Positions 36,501 to 44,081 of a stretch of DNA of 64,000 nt are shown here, in pieces (the first letter of the stretch is position 1; each line of letters opens with the position of its first letter). This DNA comes from Malania oleifera. Its lineage: Eukaryota; Streptophyta; Magnoliopsida; Santalales; Ximeniaceae. Below the pieces are notes generated by a model. It was given only the letters and a program-made list of their open reading frames with translations, made no database searches and was not told the origin of the DNA. The stretch covers positions 75,256,597 through 75,320,596 of the forward strand of contig NC_080419.1 of assembly GCF_029873635.1 (NCBI RefSeq), written 5' to 3'. Both the position numbers and the translations under genes were made by a program.

Positions 36501-39500
36501 TGTTACGTGAACATCCGTTGCCCATATACCATCTGTCTTTTGAGAAGGAGGATCTTAAGTATATCTATAAGACATAATTAGATAACTACTTTTGGTATCC
36601 AGATTTTCTTGGGTCCATGGGGGTTAGCACTTGATTCTCCTTTGACTTTCCTGACTTTCTTAATTTTGACATCTTTGTTTTTAAAAGGACAGTCAAACTT
36701 AATGTGACCCAACCTCTTACATTTAAAACATGTAACATTTTTATAAGAGTCTTTAGCTGGAACATAAGTTGTTGACTCTCTTACGAAATATCCCATGTAA
36801 AGATGTCTCTATTCTATGTTATCCTTTCCATTATAACCAAGACCTTCCTTTTCTAGGGAGTTTCTTTGAATTCCAAAGAGTTTTTCAAAATTAGTTTGTC
36901 CTTCTGTAAACTTACCAATAATCTTATATTTATCTTTCAAAATCTTTTCTAACTCTTCAATTTTCAATTCCTTGTCTTTTATGAGGGATGCATGAGATTC
37001 ATCTTGACCTTCTACTAACCTTGAAAGTTCTTTAACTTTACTTTTCAAATCAGAAATTTTCTTAGTTTTCTTCTCAAGCATTTTAATAGTGTACAAATAT
37101 TCTTGTTTCAATTCATTATATGAAAGAATGTCATTCTCATTTTCAGAATCACTGGAATAATAAGAAGATGAGAATGATGATTGTACCTCAAGGTCATCAT
37201 GTGTCATTAGACACAGATTTGCAATCTCATCATCATTGGATTCAGATTCTAAACTACTTGTGTTGTGCGTATCCCAACCGACTTTTAGCGCTTTCTTCTT
37301 TTTCTTGAATGCTTTCATTAGTTTGGGACACTCAGGCTTGATGTGTCCAACCTCTCTGCAGTTGTAGCAAGTTGGTGGATCTTCCTTCTTTTTCTTCATG
37401 CTTGACCCTCCTCTTTCTGTTTTTGAGTTCCGGAAATTTCTGTTGAACTTCTTATTCTTCTTCAAGAACTTCCCGAACTTCTTTGTTAGCAAGGTTATGT
37501 CGTCTTCTGTATCAAAATCACTTCTTTCACTAGAGTTGTTTGACGGTGCCTTAAGCGTGGTAATTTTCTTTGCCTTATTCTGCTCACTTTTCCTCTCATT
37601 TATGGCTAGCTCATAGGTGATGAGCGATCCAATTAGTTCATCCACAGACATCTCCTTTAGATTTCCTCCTTCAGCTATTGCAGTAGCTTTAGCTTCCCAT
37701 ACTGGAGGCAGTCCCCTAACAACTCATAAGTAAGGTAAGATTTTCCAAGGGTATTTAAAGAGTTCGTGATGTGTGTGAATCTAGTATACATGGATTGAAT
37801 AGATTCATCAGCAGTCATTTTAAATGCCTCGTATTCACTAGTGAACATGTCTATCCTACTATCTTTTACTTCCTTAGTACCTTCATATGTGACCTCTAAT
37901 TTTTTCCCAAATTTCTTTAGCAGAGTTACAAGCCATCACCCTATTAAATTCATTTACATCTAGTGCACAGAAAAGTAAGTCAATTGCAGTAGCATTTATT
38001 TGTATAGATTTTCAGTCTTCCTCTGTATACTCATCTTCAGTTTTAGGTACATTGACCTTATCAATTACTTCCATAGGAACATGATTTCCCTTAGTAACTA
38101 TTTTCCACGCTTTCCAATCTACATTTAACAGGTATATACTCATCCTACATTTCCAGTAAGTGTAATTTACACCACAGAAAATTGGTGGTCTAGTGGACGA
38201 GTGTCTCTCACCGAATGGAGTTACACCGATGTGTGTCATGTGATCGTTTTACAAAAATAATGATTAAGTCTATGTAAACCCGCTCTGATACCAAATGTGA
38301 ATTATGGTGTTATCCCAAGAGGGGGGTGAATTGGGTATTCTAAAAAATTAGATCCTTTAGGTTCTAATTTTGTAAACGATAATTTTAAACTTGCAAGTTC
38401 CCAATTACTATTTCAATCAATTTAATTAATCAACCCAATGCGTAGTTTTAAGTGTCTTTATCAAGCATACAATGTTACCCAATTATTCAGGCATACACCA
38501 ATTGATCAACACATTCGCAATATGATTACGCGGAATTTAAATAGAGATAAGGGTAAGAGAGATGCAAGCTCGATTTCACGAGGTTCGGGCTACCCCAACC
38601 TACCTCCTCGCCTTGAGTAACCCACTCAAGGATTCCACTAAATAATCCGCTCCTTTAACTGGGACGGAGCTTCCCTTACAATCCGCTACTTACAAGAGGT
38701 ACAACTTCCTCCTAGCCCACTACTTACAAGAGATACAGCTTTCTCCTCACACCCGGTTCACACCCCGAACCATGATTACAATATAAATAACAATTTCTGC
38801 AAAAACCCAAATGCTTCTACACAAGCTAGTGAGTACAATAAAACCTAACACATGCTTATGTGATAACAATCTGAAGCTCAATATGTATTTAACGATGTAA
38901 TCGTTATAAGTATGATATGCATAAAATATTTCCCTTTAATCAATATCTCCAAAAACAACTTGATTTGTTACCCAATAGGAGCTTTGGAGTACTTAGGATT
39001 ATTTTCAAAACGCTTTATGCAAGTATACCAAAATAAATTCTTGAAAATGATACAGATCTAGGTTCTTGCTAGCGAATAACTCGTAAGATTAAATCTTTGA
39101 ATAAAAGTGACTTTGAGTATATCAAAGATTTACAGACATGTATTATTTTAGATACCTTTTTGCACCGATAAGATAGATCTCCTTGAATATAATTATACTT
39201 TTGAAAATCACAGGGATTCGATCTTTAGACTACTATTCCAAAAAGATCTTCCAAATAAATAGCTATGGAAAATTTGTTTCTTGCTCCCCAAAAAAAATTT
39301 TAGCCAATCAAATAATGGAGTGAACAAAGTGTATTAGAAAATTGAAAGATCAATAAACAATTATTCCAAACCTCAAGATCAAACCAGATTTAGCAGAAGT
39401 TGTGCGTGTATTTGTTTGGATCTTGAATATGCGAATGCCCAGACAACGATTCTTGCAATATGTTCAACACTCTCTAGAGATAGGCCAAGAATGATCTGAA

Positions 39501-41129
39501 AGTGTGCAAAGCTCTCAAGAGATGGGCAAAGAACTAGTACTCTAGGGTTTAGAAGATATATTTATAAGTGTTCTCGGCCCTAGGACGAATACCGGCCGTT
39601 GAACTAAGATTTTTCATTCGTGTACGCGTTGAAACGTAAGTTAGCGACCCGATCTTCGTGAACGAATGGGTACGTTCGTCGACGAGTGTACAACACTCAT
39701 TCGTCGACGAGGCTATGAGTTCGTTGGCAAGAGCCCTGCCTGAAATTTTAGTGCTCTTGGTATTTTCTCGTCGACAAGACAATGTGTTCGTCGCCGAGTG
39801 GTCTTCATAAGTTCGTCGACAAGACCAAGGGGTTCGTCAACGAGGCCTCTAATAATTTGCCTCGAAAATTCATTTCAACTTAGAACTATTTCAAATAAAT
39901 ATTTCATGAGATGTTTGAGTCCTAAGGTCAGTCTAAGATGTAATTGAGCTTCAAAATATATCATATGACAAATCTAGATACCAATTCCCATTGAAGTCTT
40001 CAACTAGAAGTTTGTTCCTTCATCCTTCTTCGCTTTTAGTTCCATGAATTGTTTCAGGTGTATATGCTTTACTCCTCGTGGCTTCCATGACTCATTCATC
40101 TTTCATGCATGCTAAATAATATTTCTGCCCATAATCTCAATGCACAAATCAAATACCAAGTGATTTGTCATTATCAAAATAGGATTGGACTCATAGAGTC
40201 AACATATTGTTTAATAAATATGTTATTTATAAAATTTATAAATTAAACAATTTACTCTGTATTATGTGCTTGCAATTGCACACAGCACATGACAATTTAC
40301 ACTATTAATCAAAACCCATATTTCTGCACTCACATATTGACGCAAAGAGGCCCCCCTTAGCAGTGGAGAGATTTTAGAACTTCTTTGTAATTTTACAGGG
40401 AGACGATTCATGGCTCTTATTTTCTGTTTTCCACACCAAGTTGTGTAATTGTATGATGAAACTTGATGCTTAAACATCATGGCTCTTGTTTTCTGTGTTC
40501 CACACCATGAAAAGGTCAAATTGGCATGTGTAACTGTAATCTCCTAATTTGTATTATGGTCTGCTTTTCTTGCTATGATTCTGCAGCTTATGAGAAACCC
40601 TTCTACACCTCAACGCTTCTGGTTGCCTCTTCTATATGATTCGGTGAGCTTTTTTTCTCATAATGCTTCTCTTAGTTCTCAAAGATATTGAGTTTGGCTT
40701 CTTGTGGCTTCCAACGGCAAGTTGTGTAATTGTATGATGAAACTTGATGCTTAAAATTTGGCTACTTACTGTGCTAAGAACCTTCATGCAATTACTAGAC
40801 TACATTTTTTCCCTTTGTGGTATTAGAATACGAAAACTGGTTCTTTAAAAAATGCTGTTGTTCTCTCACCCAAGGTTTTGGTTTTCTTTTTTTTTTTTTT
40901 GACATTTTCTGTTGATTTTTATGTTGGTGTGCAGTTGAAGCTACTTAATTGGTGGGAACGTCCTCTACTGAATGTCTCTCAGACAAACGTCCTGTTGAAT
41001 AAACTGCAAGAGTTGTCCATGGCAAGGCTGCGACCAGATTTCATTGAAACTGACTTGCCGCCACAGGCCTTAAGCTCCGTAAGGCTCGCCCTTGCTACAA
41101 ATCTAGGGCGTGCTATCCTCGAAGAATGA
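15446..41129 (+). CDS. NUP85: Nucleoporin NUP85, C-terminal part of a 12-exon (visible) gene
   Basis: NUP85 is a scaffold subunit of the Nup107-160 (Y) complex of the nuclear pore. It is an all-helical protein needed for pore assembly and for mRNA and protein traffic. Twelve exons join in phase to 447 codons plus TGA, with GT...AG introns. The product matches the C-terminal part of plant NUP85: [20 protein letters not shown], then [51 protein letters not shown] and a final [16 protein letters not shown], which also aligns with the human NUP85 end. The N-terminal part (roughly 270 residues by comparison with the family as I recall it) is encoded left of the window. Exons: 15446-15565, 15644-15844, 15958-16068, 16157-16194, 16339-16495, 19118-19219, 19326-19382, 20172-20318, 20557-20627, 20756-20843, 40587-40643, 40935-41129. 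No stop or frameshift is seen, so I expect a working gene despite a 19.7-kb intron. Confidence 0.93.
15644..15844 (+). CDS. NUP85: NUP85 exon 2
   Basis: It has 67 codons in phase 0, from [20 protein letters not shown] to YIKPFIM. Acceptor ...ATCCAG, donor GTCAGT. It includes the [16 protein letters not shown] helix that corresponds to LESLLKIMLGD of animal NUP85. Confidence 0.93.
15958..16068 (+). CDS. NUP85: NUP85 exon 3
   Basis: It has 37 codons in phase 0, [12 protein letters not shown]...[11 protein letters not shown]. Acceptor AATCAG, donor GTGGGC. Confidence 0.93.
16157..16194 (+). CDS. NUP85: NUP85 exon 4 (38 bp)
   Basis: It codes [12 protein letters not shown] plus two bases of a Trp codon that is completed by the next exon. 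Acceptor TTCAG, donor GTGAGA. Too short for ORF detection; supported by exact phase joining and by the VVLAECS-FG-WMVAHA pattern of the family. Confidence 0.92.
16339..16495 (+). CDS. NUP85: NUP85 exon 5
   Basis: One base completes Trp, then [20 protein letters not shown] through [20 protein letters not shown]. Acceptor CATTAG, donor GTAAGT. Confidence 0.93.
17026..17255. repeat. Tandem repeat in NUP85 intron 5, unit about 58-60 bp, 4 copies
   Basis: Each unit reads roughly TATCTGTTATCTAGAAA, GTTCGTAGAATAAAGTCATC, TTAATTCCTTAAATCTTTTA. Copies start near 17027, 17085, 17145 and 17201. Copies three and four carry small indels. Confidence 0.8.
17525..18800 (+). mobile_element. Probable L1 LINE ORF1-end relic
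   Basis: Translation of the + strand in shifting frames gives acidic stretches followed by a basic [17 protein letters not shown] segment (about 18720-18765). This resembles the end of plant L1 ORF1 and the ORF1-ORF2 junction. Several stops interrupt it and no RT follows. The family call is tentative; it could be another low-copy repeat. Confidence 0.35.
19118..19219 (+). CDS. NUP85: NUP85 exon 6
   Basis: It has 34 codons, [20 protein letters not shown]...HSRILLK, in phase 0. Acceptor CTGCAG, donor GTGATT. It follows a 2.6-kb intron. Confidence 0.93.
19326..19382 (+). CDS. NUP85: NUP85 exon 7 (57 bp)
   Basis: It has 19 codons, [19 protein letters not shown], corresponding to the LRICEQ-QMTEQVRSICK helix of animal NUP85. 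Acceptor CATGCAG, donor GTATAT. An upstream AG at about 19283 would give a stop-containing frame, so 19326 is chosen. Confidence 0.92.
19383..20171. other. NUP85 intron 7 with internal duplications
   Basis: A C-run of about 18 lies near 19602-19620. The phrase GGCCAAAGTGGACAATGCATC occurs at about 19803 and 20008. A block of about 105 bp from GTATGCAGTGCGCACACAC to GCAGTGCATGATC (about 19908-19995) is repeated with changes at about 20031-20124. No gene is seen. Confidence 0.75.
20172..20318 (+). CDS. NUP85: NUP85 exon 8
   Basis: It has 49 codons, [20 protein letters not shown] through [16 protein letters not shown]. The acceptor TTGATAG is unusual in lacking C before AG but keeps frame. Donor GTATTT. 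Confidence 0.93.
20557..20627 (+). CDS. NUP85: NUP85 exon 9
   Basis: It codes [23 protein letters not shown] plus AA of a split Lys codon. Acceptor CTACAG, donor GTATAA. Confidence 0.93.
20756..20843 (+). CDS. NUP85: NUP85 exon 10
   Basis: It completes Lys, then [29 protein letters not shown]. Acceptor CACAG, donor GTATGT. The following intron runs to 40586 (19743 bp). Confidence 0.93.
20844..21554. other. Start of NUP85 intron 10, AT-rich
   Basis: AT-rich intron. Between about 21030 and 21270 a loose motif recurs three times (ACAAAAATA, TATCCTTATT and TTTTGTT...). No gene or element end is recognised. Confidence 0.5.
21555..24090 (+). mobile_element. RTE-type non-LTR retrotransposon relic (LINE-1 of intron 10)
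   Basis: On the + strand, pieces of the apurinic endonuclease are readable from about 21640 to 22100. After many frame breaks the RT follows at 23133-23760. RT parts visible are [37 protein letters not shown], the [18 protein letters not shown] block (family: DLEKAYDRVPR) and a [10 protein letters not shown] segment near 23768, where FADD has become FAND. A C-terminal [16 protein letters not shown] piece ends near 24080, where the Athila-like LTR begins. Degenerate, with dozens of stops. Confidence 0.75.
23133..23642 (+). pseudogene. RTE reverse transcriptase fragment
   Basis: This is the longest surviving frame of the RTE relic: 169 codons with the RT fingers/palm region ([44 protein letters not shown]). 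The first Asp of the palm is present in YLDKTYD. The FADD box falls outside, in another frame near 23768, and reads FAND. Not functional. Confidence 0.75.
24091..25672 (-). mobile_element. Athila-like LTR, - strand, outer part plus left arm of a second palindrome
   Basis: Read on the - strand it begins at 25672 (CGATAAGTTCC; the right copy begins TGATAAGTCCCC) just after a GGGGGTTA polypurine tract. It runs about 1.6 kb to the RTE relic. It is rich in TCGACC/GGTCGC-type words. The part 24966-25672 is mirrored at 26911-27622. The end against the RTE relic near 24090 is approximate; I see no primer-binding site there. Confidence 0.65.
24966..25995 (-). repeat. Left arm of Athila-like inverted repeat (1.03 kb)
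   Basis: The arm contains the 5' part of the LTR, the polypurine tract (about 25674-25690) and about 300 bp of internal 3' region, all read on the - strand. It is the reverse complement of 26592-27622 with scattered mismatches. Examples are CCCTCACGAGACTAGAACTCG versus its mirror near 25820, and CATACACACACTCCGCA versus the mirror near 26610. Confidence 0.85.
25996..26591. other. Spacer between the Athila-like inverted arms (596 bp)
   Basis: This stretch contains an A/G-rich segment (about 25998-26050) and otherwise ordinary sequence. It is presumably retrotransposon 3' internal sequence carried from one or both arms. No coding frame is supported. Confidence 0.5.
26592..27622 (+). repeat. 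Right arm of Athila-like inverted repeat
   Basis: On the + strand it holds an internal 3' region, the polypurine tract AAGTTGGGGGT (about 26898-26908) and an LTR starting TGATAAGTCCCC at 26911. The LTR is cut off at about 27622 inside ...TTGTAAACCCTAGAG. There it joins integrase coding sequence lying on the - strand. The short + strand ORF at 27021 is a frame of the LTR. Confidence 0.85.
27623..30120 (-). pseudogene. Athila-like Ty3-Gypsy pol pseudogene (protease end, RT, RNase H, integrase start)
   Basis: Read on the - strand. A protease C-terminal part ([19 protein letters not shown], about 30000-30045) lacks the catalytic DSG segment, which would lie upstream of the break. RT follows, with [20 protein letters not shown] (about 29080-29130), then FMNDFSMFG at about 28790 where the family has FMDDF. 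RNase H follows ([15 protein letters not shown] and [13 protein letters not shown], 28260-28400). An integrase zinc region [11 protein letters not shown] is cut at 27622 by the inverted LTR. Frames change between pieces (30022-28982, 29007-28654, 28636-28037, 27777-27623). The Asp-to-Asn change in the RT active site plus the truncations rule out activity. Confidence 0.88.
30125..30417 (-). mobile_element. Athila-like LTR fragment (third copy)
   Basis: About 290 bp nearly identical to 25215-25505 in the same orientation, including TTTCGTCGAGACTCTCGATA, TTACGGAGC/TTCCGGAGC and CATGTCCATCCATGAT words. It is truncated on both sides, abutting the pol pseudogene at about 30124 and the truncated Copia-2 LTR at about 30418. 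Confidence 0.8.
30794..31734. mobile_element. Non-autonomous hAT-type DNA transposon (941 bp) with 8-bp target duplication
   Basis: Perfect 12-bp terminal inverted repeats TAGGGGTGAGCA...TGCTCACCCCTA are flanked by TGCAAGTA on both sides (30786-30793 and 31735-31742). The other LTR of Copia-2 has the empty site CTTTATGCAAGTATACC at about 39012-39028. Subterminal regions are packed with GGTTAACCGAA-type words in both orientations (30820-30965 and 31555-31710). The middle is GC-rich with GGCGACGG-like simple repeats. Open frames across it are low-complexity and have no transposase motif, so I do not call a gene. Confidence 0.93.
32360..32565. repeat. TCGTCGACGA-type palindromic repeat cluster in Copia-2 LTR
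   Basis: Variants of TTCGTCGACGA (core GTCGAC) and GTTGACGAG recur six to eight times over 200 bp. A parallel and less mutated set is at 39640-39850 in the other LTR. Because both LTRs share it, the cluster predates the insertion. It lies in the LTR half nearer the U5 side when read on the - strand. Confidence 0.75.
32937..32951 (-). other. Copia-2 polypurine tract
   Basis: On the - strand AAAAAAGGGGGAGCT lies directly before the 3' LTR start TGTTGACTC. Confidence 0.85.
32952..33519 (-). other. Copia-2 3' untranslated internal region
   Basis: AT-rich sequence between the end of the RNase H remains and the polypurine tract. It has several CTCCCCCT-type pyrimidine blocks on the + strand (33005, 33170, 33260), which read as purine-rich tracts on the element strand. 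There is no open frame. Confidence 0.6.
33520..36575 (-). pseudogene. Copia-2 pol pseudogene (integrase, RT, RNase H)
   Basis: A pre-integrase zinc region ([15 protein letters not shown]...CDACQLGKQ, 36341-35949) is followed by the integrase core with IRSDRGREF and GVVERKNRS (35796-35600), carrying the second Asp and the Glu of the DDE set. The RT begins [20 protein letters not shown] (about 34820-34870), then [10 protein letters not shown] and [15 protein letters not shown]. The catalytic box reads [10 protein letters not shown], one Asp short of YVDDIIFG (about 34420). RNase H has [18 protein letters not shown] (about 33890-33945) and [16 protein letters not shown] (about 33785-33830). Stops near 34740 and 34790 and frame changes near 34190 and 33877 break it. 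Confidence 0.9.
36578..38239 (-). pseudogene. Copia-2 gag pseudogene
   Basis: ATG at 38239 starts [19 protein letters not shown], followed by [13 protein letters not shown], a typical Copia gag start. A stop region lies around 38010. The frame reopens at 37651 with a Lys/Glu-rich segment that is probably coiled coil ([20 protein letters not shown], about 36985-37045). It has one CCHC knuckle [14 protein letters not shown] (about 37320-37370) and a second, [14 protein letters not shown] (36690-36735). Two knuckles and a long coiled-coil gag are SIRE-like traits. Stops near 37700-38010 and 36800 break it. Confidence 0.87.
38282..38293 (-). other. Copia-2 primer-binding site
   Basis: On the - strand TGGTATCAGAGC lies two bases inside the LTR end (...AATTCACA). 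It is a perfect match to the plant initiator-Met primer site. Confidence 0.9.
38296..40204 (-). repeat. Copia-2 5' LTR, complete (1909 bp)
   Basis: On the + strand it starts TGTGAATTATGG and ends GAGTCAACA. It carries the palindromic TCGTCGACGA cluster at 39640-39850 and the empty hAT site at about 39012-39028. The + strand ORF at 38438 and the - strand ORF at 39549 are LTR frames. Confidence 0.92.
40205..40586. other. End of NUP85 intron 10
   Basis: Native-looking intron. It has a local duplication of CATGGCTCTT...TTTTCTG...TTCCACACCA at about 40409 and 40479, and the left member of the direct repeat that brackets exon 11. Confidence 0.7.
40437..40474 (+). repeat. Direct repeat, left copy, upstream of NUP85 exon 11
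   Basis: The 38 bp CAAGTTGTGTAATTGTATGA plus TGAAACTTGATGCTTAAA recur without change at 40718-40755, on the other side of exon 11. The repeat distance is 281 bp. Confidence 0.9.
40587..40643 (+). CDS. NUP85: NUP85 exon 11 (57 bp, isolated by the giant intron)
   Basis: It has 19 codons, [19 protein letters not shown], matching the RFW-LL-D helix conserved to animals. Acceptor CTGCAG, donor GTGAGC. A near-identical 38-bp direct repeat lies on each side of this exon (40437-40474 and 40718-40755). Confidence 0.93.
40718..40755 (+). repeat. Direct repeat, right copy, downstream of NUP85 exon 11
   Basis: Identical to 40437-40474. The two copies enclose the acceptor, the 57-bp exon and the donor. 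Confidence 0.9.
40935..41129 (+). CDS. NUP85: NUP85 terminal exon
   Basis: It has 64 codons plus [23 protein letters not shown] through [14 protein letters not shown]. Acceptor GTGCAG after a T-rich tract. The 3' UTR follows. Confidence 0.94.
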   Translation: MKLLNWWERPLLNVSQTNVLLNKLQELSMARLRPDFIETDLPPQALSSVRLALATNLGRAILEE

Positions 41130-43146
41130 GGGTCTGCTTTCCTCTATGGACACCTCTATCAATACAAGCCTGATGCCTTTAACTTCCACTTTGTCAAAGC
41201 CTCAATTTTTTTCCTTCTCATTTGCCATGTCTCACTCCTGTTAAAAATTGTTTTCATATCCATGTGAAATCACTTCATCATGCGAGTATACCCAACATTT
41301 TGCCAAAAAACTACAAGCTGGAATTATCACTAACTTTTTTCCCCTAACATAAATGCTTTGAGCACCTGTTTGTATTGAGTGATGTGGCACAGTAATTATC
41401 ACTGAATGAAACAAAGGTGCTACTGTGGGAGAGAAGTAGCCCCCAATTATGCCTGTACTGGTTGTATTCTTGTTCATGGGACAATGATCGTGTTCTGAAA
41501 GTGGTGCAGAATTACATGTGGACGTTGACAGACAAGCGGCCAGTGGAGGACTAATGTACCAAATGTCTCTGCAGGTCGTCGTGAAGAATGTAAGCTATGT
41601 ATGCCTTCTATGCATATTCCTTCAGAATCGTCATTGGTGCTGCTGTCCAACTGTGTTGTCTGTGAGATGGCAATGGTGCCATGTGCGCACGTCTTGGAAG
41701 CACATCATCCTTCTGCTTCACCTCTCCATTCAGCCTGATGCTAATTGCAGTTGTGTGAAACCAATGTTAGATAGGAGGTTGCGTATGTCATGGGACATGG
41801 AATTATTGGTAATGTGTGCACTTTGCTTTAACAGGCTTGTAAAAATTCGGTGTGGAAGCTATAATAATTATACAGGTCAATTTTGTTGAGGTCTGTTGAA
41901 ATTGTTATAGAACTTATTTTTTTATTTTACCTTTTCTCCAAATTTGTCTTCTTGTTTTTTCGTGTGAAGAAAATTGAGAAACATAAAAGGGGGTTAGGTG
42001 AAATTCTTTTTTGTTTTAAAAGAAACTTCTTATTGTTTGGCAGGGTAAGAAAAACTACAACAGAATGAAAAAAGAAATTTAGTTCAACAGAATCTTCTCA
42101 TCCCTTCCAAGCCATCTTCAAAAATTTAGCTCCCCTTTTTATTAAATCATTGGAAAAGAGTCAGCTTTCTGTTTCCTTGGGGTGCTTACAAAGATGGCAA
42201 GGAGCCAGGTGAAAAACTGAACCAAATTGCAAAATTGAACCTCAAACGAGAAAATTGTTTAATTAATTGGTTCAACCCATTTAATAACAATTAATCAAAT
42301 CAAATTGATATACTAAAAATATACATATAATGCATATCATATATATACCATTATATAAATTTTTAATAATTAAAATTTTTTTAAAAAAAAATTGTAATAA
42401 TATAATATTCATGCTTAAATTTTTATTTTAAGCACTTTAAATTTAGATGATTATTATGAAAGAAAAAATATAATTGTGACATTTTAAATTATATTTAACA
42501 ATTCAATTTGATTGTCATTAAATATTAGGTTAAAACCATTTTAAACCATAATTTCAGTAAGTTCGATTAGGGAGTAACCCAACCATGCCCAGGAGCCCCT
42601 AAAATTTTGACTAGAGCCACCCATGCTATGGTGCAGGCTTTCAACAAAAACCATGATTTAAATCACCAAATGAGTAGCCACAATCTTGTACAGGAACAAA
42701 AGAGAACACAATCCACACCACATCCATAAAAGAATAATAATATATAACAATAATAAAACAGAACCCCACAAGGTCCAACAAATGCTGCTAGAAGCAGAAT
42801 ACAAAATACATTGGGAAAAAAAAAAATATTTGAACATGACCTAATAATCTCTAGATGATGAATAGTAAAGAATCTCAAGCTGCATTTCCACAAGCAAACC
42901 TTCGGGAGTATGTGCAATTTTTCAATTCTGGATCTCTGGAAATATACCAGATCACTTTCATAATGACTATACAAGGATGGTCATGAATCCAACAGGCAAC
43001 TTATGCTTGCCCAAAGCCCAAGCATGACAGACGTAATAAATCTAATCCAGGGGTAACATACTAAATACAAGATGAACTGCAAGAACGTCCTGCCAATCTT
43101 ACCAGAACCTTTTTCCCGTTTGCCATAACCATTTCTCAAACTGATG
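41130..43146. other. Convergent intergenic region with both 3' UTRs
   Basis: The NUP85 3' UTR begins at 41130, probably several hundred bases long; I cannot fix the poly(A) site. The DUF810 3' UTR should occupy part of 42660-43146 on the - strand. Between them, 42200-42560 is very AT-rich with repeated words (AATTAAT, ATATAT) and may be a decayed element without clear ends. No other gene is seen. Confidence 0.5.
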
Positions 43147-44081
43147 TTACAGTTTCTTGGGCAAATTATAGGTCTTTTTTAGGAACTTTGAAGCTGTTTC
43201 ATCATTACGGTAACACAAAACACGGAGAAGTGTGTTTGGTTCAGTGGGGTTCCACTGGCCTGAAGTGGGAGGCAAAGGAAGCCTGGATTTGGCCGAAGAA
43301 CCATAGGCTTCCAAAGTCAGACGTCTGAATCGCTCAATGAGACTCTCTGTATCAGTACGGAGAAGGGGGAGGACACCTCTCACTGCAGTGGAAAACTTAT
43401 CTATCACTTCAATAGGCAACCCATCCCCATTGGCCCAAAATAAATCTTTCAAAGATTTGAAATCGTCCTCTATTATTTGAAAGTCCTGCCTGGAAAAAAC
43501 ACGAGACGGACCTCCTGCTAGCAAAACCAACAAGAACCCATCAAAGGAAGCTTTCATAATGTCAGTAATAACCCTAGTACGAACTCTTTCATGTACAATA
43601 TCTGAAACAATCATCAAGTTTTGCTCAAGCTCCTGAAGTAGAGGTTCAATTCTAGAAGATGATGGCTCCCCAACATATAAACCATCCCACAGTGCATGAC
43701 TTAAATCACGGAATATGATCTTGTAAGCCACTGCCTCGCATAGTTGTTGGATTGCTTCCAGAGAAGCAGTAGCTGAGAGCTCAAACTTTTTCCCCAACCC
43801 ATTTGAAATGTCTTCTGCTTCAGCAAATTCTGAGTTCCTTAGAAGAGTGATTATCCTCTTCTCCAAAACTTCCAGCTCCATTCGAATTCGTTGCAAAGTA
43901 CTAATACGAACACATAGCTGTGCTATCCCAAAAGAACTATCCCCATTCATTGTAGCAACCTGAGCATTCCTCCTCTGAGAATTCTGTGGCTTCTCTTTCT
44001 TCTTCCACACACCATGAAACTTTGATCCTGTCGTACACCTGGTTAGTGCTGGCATAGTGGGGACAAAAGCATTCCGTGTCC
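43147..44081 (-). CDS. DUF810 gene, last exon
   Basis: It completes Gly, then TRNAFVPTMPALTRCTTGSK and 310 codons to TAA at 43147-43149. It includes the CVRISTLQRIRMELEVLEKR helix, a probable MHD2 segment with VLLAGGPSRVFSRQDFQIIE, and the conserved C-terminus SRLPLPPTSGQWNPTEPNTL LRVLC. Confidence 0.94.

Larger units (their letters stand above)
30418..40204 (-). mobile_element. Copia-2: SIRE-like Ty1-Copia retrotransposon, left end truncated
   Basis: This element is on the - strand. A complete 1909-bp LTR (38296-40204) lies at its 5' side and a truncated LTR (30418-32936) at its 3' side. Between them are a tRNA-Met primer-binding site, gag, integrase, RT, RNase H and a polypurine tract, in Copia order. 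The 3' LTR lacks about the last 350 bp and abuts an Athila-like LTR fragment, so no target duplication can be read; the right flank is TATTG at 40205. The 3' LTR is interrupted by a hAT-type element. Gag with coiled-coil and two CCHC knuckles, together with long LTRs, suggests the SIRE/Maximus lineage. Confidence 0.9.

Noticed and set aside
42200..42560. Transposon in the intergenic AT-rich block
   Set aside because: AATTAAT-rich sequence is suggestive, but no inverted ends or target duplicate could be matched.
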